From: Paenibacillus sp. FSL R5-0912
Lineage (GTDB): Bacteria; Bacillota; Bacilli; Paenibacillales; Paenibacillaceae
DNA: 64,000 nt
Assembly: GCF_000758605.1 (NCBI RefSeq)
Contig: NZ_CP009282.1
Span: forward strand, 4,340,001-4,404,000
Reading direction: 5' to 3'
Every line of letters starts with the position of its first letter. The first letter of the stretch is position 1. Positions 33,008 to 41,167 of this stretch are shown piece after piece. A program made the translations under genes and the position numbers. A model generated the notes under the pieces. That model did no database searches and was not told the origin of the DNA. It saw nothing but the letters and a program-made list of their open reading frames with translations.

Positions 33008-33783
33008 ACGCCTTCCCTCCCTGCCAGCTCCATTTCCTTCCACACTTCATGAAAAAGCTCCGCGAATCCGGGCAAGTCCCGCGCATACAGCGGCGGGGTA
33101 CTGCGGATGGCTTCCGGAACCTGAAAAATCCTGCGGATCTTTCCCGGATTCCGCTGGAGCAGAATGACCCGGCTGCTGACGGCGATCGCCTCAGACAGGT
33201 CGTGAGTAACCAGAATGGCCGTTGTTCCCCGGCGCATTAGCGTCTCCGAGACCAGATCCTCCAGCTGCAGCTTAATCTGGTAATCCAGCGCGGAGAACGG
33301 TTCATCCAGCAGCAGCAGGCCGGGATCTGTCGCCAGCGTCCGCACCAGAGCGACGCGTTGGCGCATTCCGCCCGAGAGCTGAGCCGGAAAGGCAAGCTCC
33401 TTGCCCGCTAGCCCCATATCGGCCAGCAGCTGCAGGGTTTTGCTGCGCGACTCTTCATCCAGCCTTCCGGTCAGCTCCAGACCAAGCAGTGCATTATCCT
33501 GAATGCTCCTCCAGGGAAACAGATAATCCTGCTGCAGCATATAGCCTACTTCAGGAGACGGCCCATCCGCTGAGCGTCCGCTGAGCAAAACTTCGCCACG
33601 CGAGGGCCGCAGCAGCCCGGCAATGATCGACAGCAGCGTCGTCTTGCCGCAACCGCTGGGCCCGACGAGGCTGACGAACTCACCCTGGCCCACGCTGAGA
33701 TTGAAATCCTCGATCGCAAGCGAAGCCTCGCGGTCTCCCAGATAGGCGTGCGTGATTTCCTTCAACTCCACTACTGGAAGCAT
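33004..33783 (-). CDS. ABC transporter ATP-binding protein (SsuB/ThiZ type)
   Basis: The 259-residue ATPase has Walker A GPSGCGKTT (about 42-50), the Q-loop MLQQDYLFPW, signature LSGGMRQR (about 138-145), Walker B LLLLDEPFSALD (about 158-169) and the switch His in ILVTHDLSEAI. It is the second gene of a substrate-binding protein, ATPase, permease operon, overlapping the permease by 4 bp. The substrate is not shown by this subunit. Confidence 0.95.
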   Translation of the reverse strand: MLPVVELKEITHAYLGDREASLAIEDFNLSVGQGEFVSLVGPSGCGKTTLLSIIAGLLRPSRGEVLLSGRSADGPSPEVGYMLQQDYLFPWRSIQDNALLGLELTGRLDEESRSKTLQLLADMGLAGKELAFPAQLSGGMRQRVALVRTLATDPGLLLLDEPFSALDYQIKLQLEDLVSETLMRRGTTAILVTHDLSEAIAVSSRVILLQRNPGKIRRIFQVPEAIRSTPPLYARDLPGFAELFHEVWKEMELAGREGV

Positions 33784-33840
33784 ATCAGCCCTCCTAAAAG
33801 TTTTGCGTAAAAATCACATCCTCGATTCTTCTTTGCAGCA

Positions 33841-33924
33841 AAACTCGCTTCGGAAGCATCAACTTAGTTTGTGAGCATTACTTCTCACGATTTTGCTTCG
33901 AACAAACTAGCTCCGGAAGCATCA
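33841..33924. repeat. Imperfect direct repeat (21 bp, 19 identical)
   Basis: Copies at 33841-33861 and 33904-33924 share the core CGGAAGCATCA. The complement GATGCTTCC recurs in the miaA terminator at 19.28 kb, so this looks like a dispersed intergenic element of the genome. It lies between the substrate-binding and ATPase genes. Confidence 0.65.
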
Positions 33925-33933
33925 CAACCCTAC

Positions 33934-34938
33934 TTAATGCTGCTCTTTCGCTTTTTCAGCAAAAGTGTTATCCACAATCTTGCTCGAAGGGACACGTTCC
34001 TTCAGCTCACCGGCGTTATCGATCACATCAAGCAGATTGTTCCATTCTTTATCATCAATAACCGGGTTTACCGCATAGGTGTCCTGTTCTTTATAGCGGC
34101 TGATGGCAGAGACGACAATATTCCGGTCCGTTTTATCAAAATAAGGCATAACCGCATCAGCGATTTCTTCCGCGCTATGATCCTTCACCCACAATTGTGC
34201 ACGCTGGATGGCATTGGTGAATTTCTGCACCGTGTCTTTGTTTTTGCTGATGTAGCTCTCCTTGGACATGAACACGGTATACGGGAGATAACCGCTCTCT
34301 ACACCGAATGAAGCGACAACCTGGCCCCTTCCTTCACTCTCGAAGATCGATGCCTGCGGTTCAAACAGCTGTACATAATCCCCTGTCCCGGAAGCAAAGG
34401 CGCCGGCAATATTGGCAAAATCAATATTCTGAATCAGTGTCAGATCCCTGGTGGTATCAATCCCCTTGTTCAGGAGGGTAAATGCGCCGGCCATTTGCGG
34501 CATGCCGCCTTGCCGTTGACCCAGGAAGGTTGACCCTTTAACTTTGTCCCATGTGAAAGTACTGTCCGGTGTACGTGCGAATAGGAATGTTCCATCCCGC
34601 TGCGTGAGCTGGGCAAAATTGATCACAGGGTCATCCGCTCCCTGCTGATACACATAAATCGAAGTTTCCGAACCGACCAGCGCTACATCTATAGCTCCGG
34701 AGAGCAGCGCCGTCATCGTTTTATCCCCGCCCGGTATGGTCTGCAGCTCCACATCCAGCCCTTCATCCTTGAAGAAATTCTGGGACAACGCCACATACTC
34801 CGGCGCGTAGAACACGGAGCGGGTAACCTCACCGATCTTCACCTTCACTACAGCCGAATCACCGCCACACCCGGCGAGTACTGCAAAACACATGACAATC
34901 ATCATGAGCGGCAATGACAGTTTTTTCTTGAGATTCAT
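33934..34938 (-). CDS. ABC substrate-binding lipoprotein (NMT1/THI5-like)
   Basis: The ATG at 34938 is best: AAAGGAG is 7 bases upstream, whereas the ATG at 34944 is too close. The 334-residue lipoprotein has a lipobox LAGC (Cys about 22) and an NMT1/THI5-type binding domain (VFYAPEYVALSQNFFKDEGLDVEL, PGGDKTMTALLSGAIDVALVG). The family carries pyrimidine thiamine precursors, sulfonates, nitrate or riboflavin precursors. No TPP riboswitch was found upstream, which argues somewhat against a thiamine precursor. It leads the operon with the ATPase and permease genes. Confidence 0.92.
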   Translation of the reverse strand: MNLKKKLSLPLMMIVMCFAVLAGCGGDSAVVKVKIGEVTRSVFYAPEYVALSQNFFKDEGLDVELQTIPGGDKTMTALLSGAIDVALVGSETSIYVYQQGADDPVINFAQLTQRDGTFLFARTPDSTFTWDKVKGSTFLGQRQGGMPQMAGAFTLLNKGIDTTRDLTLIQNIDFANIAGAFASGTGDYVQLFEPQASIFESEGRGQVVASFGVESGYLPYTVFMSKESYISKNKDTVQKFTNAIQRAQLWVKDHSAEEIADAVMPYFDKTDRNIVVSAISRYKEQDTYAVNPVIDDKEWNNLLDVIDNAGELKERVPSSKIVDNTFAEKAKEQH

Positions 34939-34959
34939 CTTCATTCTCCTTTCTTCCCG

Positions 34960-35014
34960 GGTCTTTCGCCCTTGCTCTATGCATATGCGGTTGCCCGCCG
35001 AAAGGTTAAAGACC
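34960..35014 (-). promoter_or_regulatory. Structured 5' leader of the ABC operon
   Basis: On the minus strand GGTCTTT (35008-35014) pairs perfectly with AAAGACC (34960-34966). It encloses a GCGG-GCAA-CCGC hairpin (34987-34998) and ends about 8 bases before the ribosome binding site (34946-34952). It could be a riboswitch or protein-binding leader. It does not match the TPP, SAM-I, ykkC or c-di-GMP consensus as I recall them. Confidence 0.5.
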
Positions 35015-35212
35015 TGTATTGCTATCGTTTGCACAAAAAAACTGCATTCTATAAAGCGATTTGTATATATTTTCGGTCGATTTTCCGGATAGGCATTAAT
35101 ATAATGGTCATATCAGGTAATAAAACAGACTAAATCAAAGCATTAAAGCGATAACTCCAGATTAACTTGGTCAAAACCGATCCTATGACAGTATATATCA
35201 ATATTCAGGTTG

Positions 35213-35284
35213 TGCAAACGTTTTACCAATAGTAGGGTTTCCAATAAGATGTAACAATAAAGCGCTTACGAAGTTACATATAAT
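35213..35284 (+). promoter_or_regulatory. Promoter region of the amylase gene with two candidate cre sites
   Basis: A -10 TATAAT (35279-35284) has a poor -35. TGCAAACGTTTTAC (35213-35226) matches 12 of 14 positions of the CcpA site TGNAANCGNTNNCA. ATAAAGCGCTTACG (35257-35270), centred on the -35 region, fits its AANCGNT core. Carbon catabolite repression is the likely control. Confidence 0.6.
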
Positions 35285-35325
35285 GAAGCGAAATATCCCG
35301 AATGCCTGAAAGGAGTTTTAATTCT

Positions 35326-37071
35326 ATGTCTCGTTCTTCATCAGTTATGCCAACAACCCGTTTGGTGCATGCCTTAGCAATCACTGGCCTGGCTGCGGTG
35401 CTGCTGGCCGGTTGCAGCAGTACTGCGCGCACAGGCGGAAATCAAGCTGCCGGTGTCTCATCCGCACAACCTTCCTCCCCCGTTCACAGTACAGAACCGG
35501 AATCAGGGACAGGAATACAGAACAACGGCGCTGGGCAACCTGCCGCTAATCCGAATGCAGCTGTAGACGAGCAGCCTTCCACCGTATTTTATGAAATCTT
35601 CGTCCGCTCCTTCTACGATTCTGACGGGGATGGTATCGGTGATCTGCAGGGGATCACGGAGAAACTGGATTATTTAAATGACGGCGACCCGGGGACCCAT
35701 GAGGATCTGGGTGTAGGAGGAATATGGCTGATGCCGGTTAACCCCTCGCCCAGCTATCACGGTTATGATGTAACCGATTACCGGAGTATTAATCCGGACT
35801 ATGGAACGCTCGAAGATATGCAGACACTGATCAAGGAGGCACATAAACGGGGCATCAAGGTAATTATGGATCTGGTGGTGAACCATACGTCCAAGGCTCA
35901 TCCCTGGTTTGTGGATTCAGCCAGGAATCTAGGCAGCCAATACCGCAGCTGGTATATCTGGGCAGAAGATCAGAACCGCCCGGTCAGTGGAACCAGTGCT
36001 GCCGGCAGCGGCAGTCCGTGGCATGCTCTGCGGGGAAGCCATTATATGGGGACTTTCTGGGAGGGAATGCCGGATCTCAACTTCGATAATCCTGAGGTCC
36101 GCCGAGAAATGAAGAGCATCGGTACCTACTGGCTGGAACAAGGCGTCGACGGGTTCCGTCTGGATGCTGCAAAGCATATTTATGAGGATCTTCTTTCGGA
36201 CAAAAGCACTGCGACAACAGCCAAGAATGTAGCCTGGTGGCAGGAATTCCGCACAGCCATGAACGGGGTGAATCCGCAGGCTTATATCGTAGGTGAGGTC
36301 TGGGAGAATTCCGCTGTGTCCGTAGGGGCCTATCTAGATCAGGCCTTCAATTCCGGATTTAACTTCGGGCTTGCTGAAACGCTGGTCCATTCGGCTCAAA
36401 CGGAGAAAGACAGCGGAGCCGCGTTCACCCTGGAACGGACCTACAAGCTGTATTCGCAACTCTCAGGCGGTGCTTTCACAGATGCGATTTTCCTGACCAA
36501 TCATGATCAGAACAGGGTCATGAGCCAGCTTGAGAATCAGCCAGATCATGCCGCAATGGCGGCAGCCATGCTGCTGACCCTGCCGGGTAATCCATTTATC
36601 TATTATGGGGAAGAGATCGGACTGCTGGGTGTGAAGCCGGATGAAGGCATCCGCGAGCCCATGAAATGGACGCCGGACGGACTGGATACAGGTCAGACTT
36701 CGTGGGAGCCGGGCAGCAATAACGCTGCGAATCCCGGGGCCGATGTAGAGAGCCAGCAAAAGCGCATGGGTTCACTTTTGGTGCGCTATCGCGAGCTTAT
36801 TCAGCTGCGGGAAGAGGTGCCGGCCCTGCGAGACGGGGACATACGTGATTACCCTTCCGGGAACGGGGGAATAATGGCTTATGAACGGATAACCGCCAGG
36901 CAGCAGGTCCTTGTTATTCATAACTTAACGGGATCGGCACAGACGATGCAGCTTCATAGCGGAACTGGAGGCATTATATACGCTGGTATCCTCCGGACAG
37001 TTGGCGGCAAGGCTGCACTCGGCAGCGGCGGACTCACACTTCCTGCTTACACAACAGTTATTCTGGAGTAA
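35326..37071 (+). CDS. Alpha-amylase family (GH13) lipoprotein
   Basis: The start at 35326 follows AAAGGAG (spacing 10). The 581-residue protein is exported and lipid-anchored (lipobox LLAGC, Cys about 30), with a Ser/Gly/Asn linker to about 80. The GH13 barrel follows: FYEIFVRSFYDSDGDGIGDL (about 89-107), DLVVNHTS (region I), GFRLDAAKH with nucleophile Asp280, GEVWE with acid Glu324, and FLTNHDQNR with Asp394. The C-terminal beta domain (about 500-581) ends the protein. It probably hydrolyses alpha-glucans or malto-oligosaccharides at the cell surface; the exact specificity is not shown. Its 3' end overlaps the convergent next gene by 14 bp. Confidence 0.93.
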   Translation: MSRSSSVMPTTRLVHALAITGLAAVLLAGCSSTARTGGNQAAGVSSAQPSSPVHSTEPESGTGIQNNGAGQPAANPNAAVDEQPSTVFYEIFVRSFYDSDGDGIGDLQGITEKLDYLNDGDPGTHEDLGVGGIWLMPVNPSPSYHGYDVTDYRSINPDYGTLEDMQTLIKEAHKRGIKVIMDLVVNHTSKAHPWFVDSARNLGSQYRSWYIWAEDQNRPVSGTSAAGSGSPWHALRGSHYMGTFWEGMPDLNFDNPEVRREMKSIGTYWLEQGVDGFRLDAAKHIYEDLLSDKSTATTAKNVAWWQEFRTAMNGVNPQAYIVGEVWENSAVSVGAYLDQAFNSGFNFGLAETLVHSAQTEKDSGAAFTLERTYKLYSQLSGGAFTDAIFLTNHDQNRVMSQLENQPDHAAMAAAMLLTLPGNPFIYYGEEIGLLGVKPDEGIREPMKWTPDGLDTGQTSWEPGSNNAANPGADVESQQKRMGSLLVRYRELIQLREEVPALRDGDIRDYPSGNGGIMAYERITARQQVLVIHNLTGSAQTMQLHSGTGGIIYAGILRTVGGKAALGSGGLTLPAYTTVILE

Positions 37072-37732
37072 AAATCGGAGTAGAATGCATGACCCACTCA
37101 TAAAAGGCGCAGCACAGCTCCGCCTTCGTGAGCGGAGCGGCGATCAGATAGTCCCGCGTGGGCTCGGAGCTCATCCGAAGGAGCCAGCCGCCAGCAGCGT
37201 TCTCAAAATATGAAGCCTGCTGAAGGCTCCAGCCGCTGCCAGTTCGGGAGCATAACCGCAGTTCTCCGGTCATTTCCGGGCCTAACATAACCTTGGCCAG
37301 TTCAGTTGAACTGGCCAAATCACCTGTCTCCTCCCCCAGGTACTCAGCCAGCATACACAAACTGCAGGACCCTGCTTGTTGTTTAATCTCCTCATACCTG
37401 CTTCTGGACAGGAAGAGTGCAGGAACAGACACCATGCGGGTCTCTGCATATTCAAAGCAGTTAAAAAGATAATAACAGGCGCGCTTCATCTCACTTGGCT
37501 CCTTCAATTCATAACCGAAGGGGTCTTCTTCCAGTATACCGGTAACAACTATTTTATCTTTATGTATTTGCATGCATACATCCTGCGAAGTTTCGCCTTC
37601 CAAATACTTCACCCTGCAAATCCCTACTGCGCCAGAGACTGTCTGCAGGATATCCGCCACCACTTTCCGCTCTGTTTCACCGGGGAACAGAAACTGTGCT
37701 AAACAGATTACATCTTGAGTTTTCACATCCAT
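37058..37732 (-). CDS. Conserved hypothetical protein
   Basis: The 224-residue product is not recognised. It is soluble, with a helical N-terminal section (LAQFLFPGETERKVVADILQTVSG), several cysteines (for example CRVKYL, CYYLFNCFEY, SCSLCML, RLCSRTG and ELCCAF), and no signal peptide or membrane helix. The cysteine richness is unusual for a cytoplasmic protein of this size. AAGGATAT precedes the ATG. Its 3' end overlaps the amylase gene on the opposite strand by 14 bp. Confidence 0.65.
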   Translation of the reverse strand: MDVKTQDVICLAQFLFPGETERKVVADILQTVSGAVGICRVKYLEGETSQDVCMQIHKDKIVVTGILEEDPFGYELKEPSEMKRACYYLFNCFEYAETRMVSVPALFLSRSRYEEIKQQAGSCSLCMLAEYLGEETGDLASSTELAKVMLGPEMTGELRLCSRTGSGWSLQQASYFENAAGGWLLRMSSEPTRDYLIAAPLTKAELCCAFYEWVMHSTPIFTPE

Positions 37733-37907
37733 ATATCCTTCCCTATTCCCATAAATCTGAAATTTATTGTCAATGAGTGGCTTTCAAATAACGGTAAAAC
37801 TATAAAACTTGCAATCTTTATGTTATCATAAGCTAATTTTAAGGTAAAATTAAGAAATGCAGGGTAAGATCAATACCATGAAATACTTTTAGCGAGGTGA
37901 TTTCAAA

Positions 37908-38147
37908 ATGAGAATGCTCATCACATTTCAGAACAAGCTTGTACCAGTATATTTCACAACAGAAAACAAACAGCCTACCCAAAAAGTACTTCGACTGCTT
38001 AACAGCACACTGGAGCTCAAAATTCAAAAGGGGAAAAACGCCCTGCAGAAATGTTTGAATTCTCTGATCAGTATCGAAATTAAAGGCTCAGAAGCTATAT
38101 TGCACAGTTATAGTGAAAATGATTCACTGGCTTTATCCCTCTATTAA
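37908..38147 (+). CDS. Small hypothetical protein
   Basis: The 79-residue product is not recognised. GCGAGGTGA lies upstream at normal spacing. The sequence has a basic, amphipathic middle (LKIQKGKNALQKCLNSLIS) and a beta-like N-terminal half (MLITFQNKLVPVYF). The stop codon sits in the stem-loop of its own terminator (38134-38163). Confidence 0.6.
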   Translation: MRMLITFQNKLVPVYFTTENKQPTQKVLRLLNSTLELKIQKGKNALQKCLNSLISIEIKGSEAILHSYSENDSLALSLY

Positions 38148-38163
38148 TAGAGGGATATTTTTT
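38134..38163 (+). terminator. Terminator overlapping the gene end
   Basis: ATCCCTCTATTAATAGAGGG hairpin followed by AT7. The stop codon of the 79-residue gene is inside the loop. Confidence 0.9.
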
Positions 38164-38205
38164 TGCCTGAATATGTACTTGATGCAGATCCGGTGAAAAC
38201 CATAC

Positions 38206-38237
38206 AAAAAAGCACACGCCTGCATCCAGGAATGTGC
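38206..38237 (-). terminator. Terminator of the 45-residue gene
   Basis: On the minus strand GCACA...TGTGC with an internal CCTG...CAGG stem is followed by six T. Confidence 0.75.
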
Positions 38238-38279
38238 CCTCTCTATATAATGCTCTGTATGATCAGTGAATGCTCTGCC

Positions 38280-38417
38280 TCAGCCAATCCTGAGTTTCCG
38301 TTTCTCTTCATTCTCAGCCTTTTGAATCCGCAGCTTGAACAACTTCACCAGGTTGCGCCGGGTATGCTCTTCGTGACAGTTGTCCAATTTCTTAATAATA
38401 AACCGGTCAATGGACAT
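38280..38417 (-). CDS. Small basic helical protein, unknown
   Basis: A 45-residue frame that starts at an ATG with AAAGGAG 8 bases upstream, an ideal arrangement, and is followed by an intrinsic terminator. It is strongly charged and basic (MSIDRFIIKKLDN, then EEHTRRNLVKLFKLRIQKAE and KRKLRIG), probably one or two amphipathic helices. No family was recognised. The terminator and ribosome binding site make it a believable gene despite its length. Confidence 0.65.
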   Translation of the reverse strand: MSIDRFIIKKLDNCHEEHTRRNLVKLFKLRIQKAENEEKRKLRIG

Positions 38418-38656
38418 GTCAATCGCTCCTTTGGAATGGGATCGGAATCCTGTTGTAGAGAGAGGAAATCATTTCCTTGTCTCCTTGTAACACCTATATA
38501 ACCGGGTCCCGGATGGCTTAAACCAGCCAATATCGCTGCTGCAAACAGCTGCGAAATTAGTCTTACTACATATTGACGGTTCTTCTGTGAATGGATTCCT
38601 GGATCAGGAGATATGGTATCTGTGCAAAAAAAAGCCTGTTTGTGTCGGCAAAATAA

Positions 38657-38704
38657 AAATATTATCCGACGGATATTTACAAACAATTTATTAAATGCTA
38701 TATT
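38657..38704 (+). promoter_or_regulatory. azoR promoter with overlapping operator
   Basis: A -35 TTTACA (38676-38681) and a -10 TATATT (38699-38704) are 17 bp apart. The inverted repeat TATCCGACGGATA (38663-38675, flanked by further A/T symmetry) abuts the -35. A repressor of the quinone/diamide stress type (MarR or DUF24 family) is suggested. Confidence 0.65.
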
Positions 38705-38746
38705 ATCTATAGTTAATATTAAATATATATTTAAGGAGAAATCATA

Positions 38747-39373
38747 ATGTCTAATGTCCTGTTTATCAAAGCAAATAACCGCCCAGCCGAGCAATCTGTA
38801 AGTGTTCAGCTCTATAATGAGTTCCTGGCGAGCTACAAAGAATCCCATCCGCAGGATGAAGTTACTGAATTGGATTTGTTCGCTGAACAACTTCCATACT
38901 ACGATAATACGCTGATTACAGGCGTATACAAAGCAGCACAAGGCTTCGAAGCAACTCCTGAAGAAGCTGCCGGCGCCGCTCTAGTTAAGAAATATCTGGA
39001 CCAGTTCCTGGCCGCTGATAAAGTGGTATTCGCCTTCCCGCTCTGGAACATGACTGTTCCGGCTGTACTGCACACTTACATCGATTACCTGAACCAGGCC
39101 GGCACCACCTTCAAATATACTGCTGAAGGTCCTGTAGGATTGCTGACAGGCAAAAAAGCAGCTGTACTGAACGCCAGAGGCGGCGTGTACTCCGAAGGCC
39201 CGGCAGCAAGTGCTGAAATGGCTGTTAACTTCATCATGGGTAACCTGAACTTCTGGGGCTTCAAGGAAACTACACAAGTTATCGTTGAAGGACACAACCA
39301 GAACCCGCAGAAATCCGCTGAAATTATCGCTACCGGTCTGCAATTGGCAAAAACTGCAGCTGTATCGTTCTAA
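38747..39373 (+). CDS. azoR: FMN-dependent NADH-azoreductase
   Basis: AzoR reduces azo compounds and quinones with NADH and FMN, protecting against electrophilic quinones. The 208-residue flavodoxin-like protein shows VLFIKANNRP (phosphate site, about 4-13), AFPLWNMTVPAVLHTYIDYLNQAGTTFKYT (about 95-124, the FMN-ring and active-site region) and ARGGVYSEGP (about 143-152). Length fits the family. AAGGAG precedes the ATG. It is a single-gene unit with its own operator and terminator. Confidence 0.95.
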   Translation: MSNVLFIKANNRPAEQSVSVQLYNEFLASYKESHPQDEVTELDLFAEQLPYYDNTLITGVYKAAQGFEATPEEAAGAALVKKYLDQFLAADKVVFAFPLWNMTVPAVLHTYIDYLNQAGTTFKYTAEGPVGLLTGKKAAVLNARGGVYSEGPAASAEMAVNFIMGNLNFWGFKETTQVIVEGHNQNPQKSAEIIATGLQLAKTAAVSF

Positions 39374-39385
39374 TCCGCCAGCGCT

Positions 39386-39458
39386 AAAAGTCCGGTTTCA
39401 CCTTTAGAACCCCGCACTTTTATCAGGCATCTGCCATAACATCAACCGGACTTTTATT
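39386..39458 (+). terminator. Terminator of azoR
   Basis: AAAAGTCCGGTT (39386-39397) pairs with AACCGGACTTTT (39444-39455). Confidence 0.85.
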
Positions 39459-39510
39459 TATATATAGATCCGTCGGTGCATCCTCCGGGACACCCGCCGG
39501 ACCCTACAGG

Positions 39511-39552
39511 AAGAGGCCCTGCAGCTGTTACGTCAGCTGCAGGGCCTCTTTT
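39511..39552. terminator. Bidirectional terminator (rsgA)
   Basis: GAGGCCCTGCAGCTG (39513-39527) pairs perfectly with CAGCTGCAGGGCCTC (39534-39548). Confidence 0.9.
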
Positions 39553-39567
39553 GTGCTCCGGAAAGGC

Positions 39568-40659
39568 TTAATACTCTTCCAATACCCGCTGCCAGCTGCT
39601 GCCTTTGGCACGCGGAGGTGTACTTTTGGAGGAGGCAGCTACGGTTTTGCGCTTCTGCTTCACTTCCTTGCTGTTCTGGAACTGCAGTTCCTTCTGCGTC
39701 TTGCGGTAATTGAGCAGCCGTTTCTCATCCAGTGCACCGCTTGCTACTGCCTCAAGCACCGCGCAGCCTTCCTCCCGAATATGGCGGCAGTCACTGAAGC
39801 GGCAGTCTGCCGCGAGCGAGCTGATGTCACCGAAGGCCAGATCCAGGCCTCCCTCATCTTCCCACAGCTGCAGCTCACGCATCCCCGGCGTATCCACAAT
39901 GATGCCGCCATCCGGCAGGACAAACAGCTCACGGTGTGTGGTCGTATGCCGCCCGCGGCTGTCCCCTTCACGGATATCCTGGGTAAGCTGCAGATTCTGT
40001 CCGCTGAGCCAGTTGACCATCGTTGATTTGCCGCAGCCGGAGGAACCGGTCAGGGCTACGGTCTGACCGCGGCCGATATAAGGCAGCAGTTCCTCCCGCC
40101 CATCGCCGAGCAGTGCGCTGACCGCATGTACAGCTACCCCGGGAGCCGCCCGCTGCATCTCGGCAATTTTATCCGCCGCGTCCGAACAGAGATCTGCCTT
40201 GGTCAGCAGAATCACCGGATTTGCCCCGCTGTTCCAGGCCATAATCAGATAACGCTCCATCCGCCGTACATTGAAATCATCGTTCAAGGCGCTGACCAGG
40301 AACAGGGTATCGACGTTGGAGGCAACGATTTGTTCCTCTTGCGTCACCCCTGCCACCTTGCGCGAAATTACGCTGCGGCGGGGCAGGATGCCATGAATCA
40401 CAGCATGCTCCCCGCCGTCCTGCATGGCCAGAACCACCCAATCACCAACCGCCGGATAATCACCGGACCCGGTCAAGGTATGTCTGAGCTTGCCGGATAA
40501 CTCTCCCCAGATCTCTCCTGTGCTTGCGATAACCCGGTACTTGCTGCCGAAATCACCGACAATACGGCCCGGCTCAAGTATCCTGGCCTCGAGCTGCTGC
40601 AGCTTCTCTGTCCACTTATTTTTCCATTCATCGTTCCAGCCATACTGTTCTATATTCAT
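39568..40659 (-). CDS. rsgA: RsgA-type ribosome biogenesis GTPase
   Basis: RsgA is a circularly permuted GTPase that helps mature the 30S subunit. The 363-residue protein has an N-terminal OB-fold (about 30-105), then the permuted G domain in the order G4 LLTKADL (about 152-158), G1 GSSGCGKSTM (about 205-214), G3 DTPGMRE (about 258-264) and a zinc domain with CRFSDCRHIREEGC (about 285-298). A basic tail (about 325-363, Lys/Arg/Ser) follows. It differs from the canonical short yloQ form and may be a second copy in this genome. AGGAGG precedes the ATG. Confidence 0.92.
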   Translation of the reverse strand: MNIEQYGWNDEWKNKWTEKLQQLEARILEPGRIVGDFGSKYRVIASTGEIWGELSGKLRHTLTGSGDYPAVGDWVVLAMQDGGEHAVIHGILPRRSVISRKVAGVTQEEQIVASNVDTLFLVSALNDDFNVRRMERYLIMAWNSGANPVILLTKADLCSDAADKIAEMQRAAPGVAVHAVSALLGDGREELLPYIGRGQTVALTGSSGCGKSTMVNWLSGQNLQLTQDIREGDSRGRHTTTHRELFVLPDGGIIVDTPGMRELQLWEDEGGLDLAFGDISSLAADCRFSDCRHIREEGCAVLEAVASGALDEKRLLNYRKTQKELQFQNSKEVKQKRKTVAASSKSTPPRAKGSSWQRVLEEY

Positions 40660-40724
40660 ACAAATCCTCCTGGTTATTGCTTCGTATTAAGCTTTAAATA
40701 TTTCCTTTTTTGAGATTTAGGATC

Positions 40725-40870
40725 AGCCGCCACTGCGGTGGATATTTGGGCTTTCGGCCGCTGTTAGGTTTGGATTTCATGATTTATCACCGAGTTCACG
40801 GTGGAAATCCAAACCTAAAGGCGAACGCTACCGCTCCTCCAGCCCAAAATCCCCCTCCGCCACTCCTTCT
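40725..40870. repeat. Large imperfect inverted repeat element
   Basis: The core is TTAGGTTTGGATTTC (40764-40778) against GAAATCCAAACCTAA (40804-40818), with CACCG...CGGTG (40788-40803) inside. Outer arms (TTTGGGC and GCCCAAA, with related GC-rich flanks) extend the symmetry to about 145 bp. A 125-codon open frame across it is explained by the repeat and is not called. It is probably a non-coding mobile or extragenic repeat. Confidence 0.7.
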
Positions 40871-41018
40871 CTTTTCTCAAATATTCAATTCTAAACCAAT
40901 AGCTTCACTAGCCTGCTTAATCATTCAAGTGTATTTCCGGGAATCAGTAACCCATCCAATCCTTTTAGCACAGCACATCATTTACTGCGTGCAGCATATA
41001 ATGGCTGCTGTTTCAACA

Positions 41019-41167
41019 AAAAAACCGCCGGAACCCAAAGGTTCCGGCGGCGGAATCGAACAAAAAGCTGAAGTACTCCCCACGTAAGGAGAGCTGACTC
41101 AGATTTCTGGGCGTGCCACAGACCAGGATATATTCAAGCGCATGAATATACACCTGGCAATGCACGC
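41019..41167 (-). ncRNA. Candidate structured RNA of three hairpins
   Basis: On the minus strand, in order: a long imperfect hairpin (GCGTGC/GCACGC outer stem at 41162-41167 and 41111-41116, inner CCAGG/CCTGG and TATATTCA/TGAATATA stems); a smaller hairpin (CTCTCC-TTACGT-GGGGAG, about 41077-41094); and an intrinsic terminator (CCGCCGGAACC-TTTG-GGTTCCGGCGG then seven T, 41023-41052). There is no convincing reading frame. It lies just beyond the terminator of the small peptide gene, so it may be read-through or separately transcribed. No known RNA family was recognised. Confidence 0.45.

Noticed and set aside
34944..35100. TPP riboswitch upstream of the NMT1/THI5-like importer
   Set aside because: I looked for the CTGAGA and ACCCTT blocks and did not find them.
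40710..41087. 125-codon plus-strand open frame
   Set aside because: It crosses the inverted-repeat element and a terminator, and its sequence is a by-product of the repeat.
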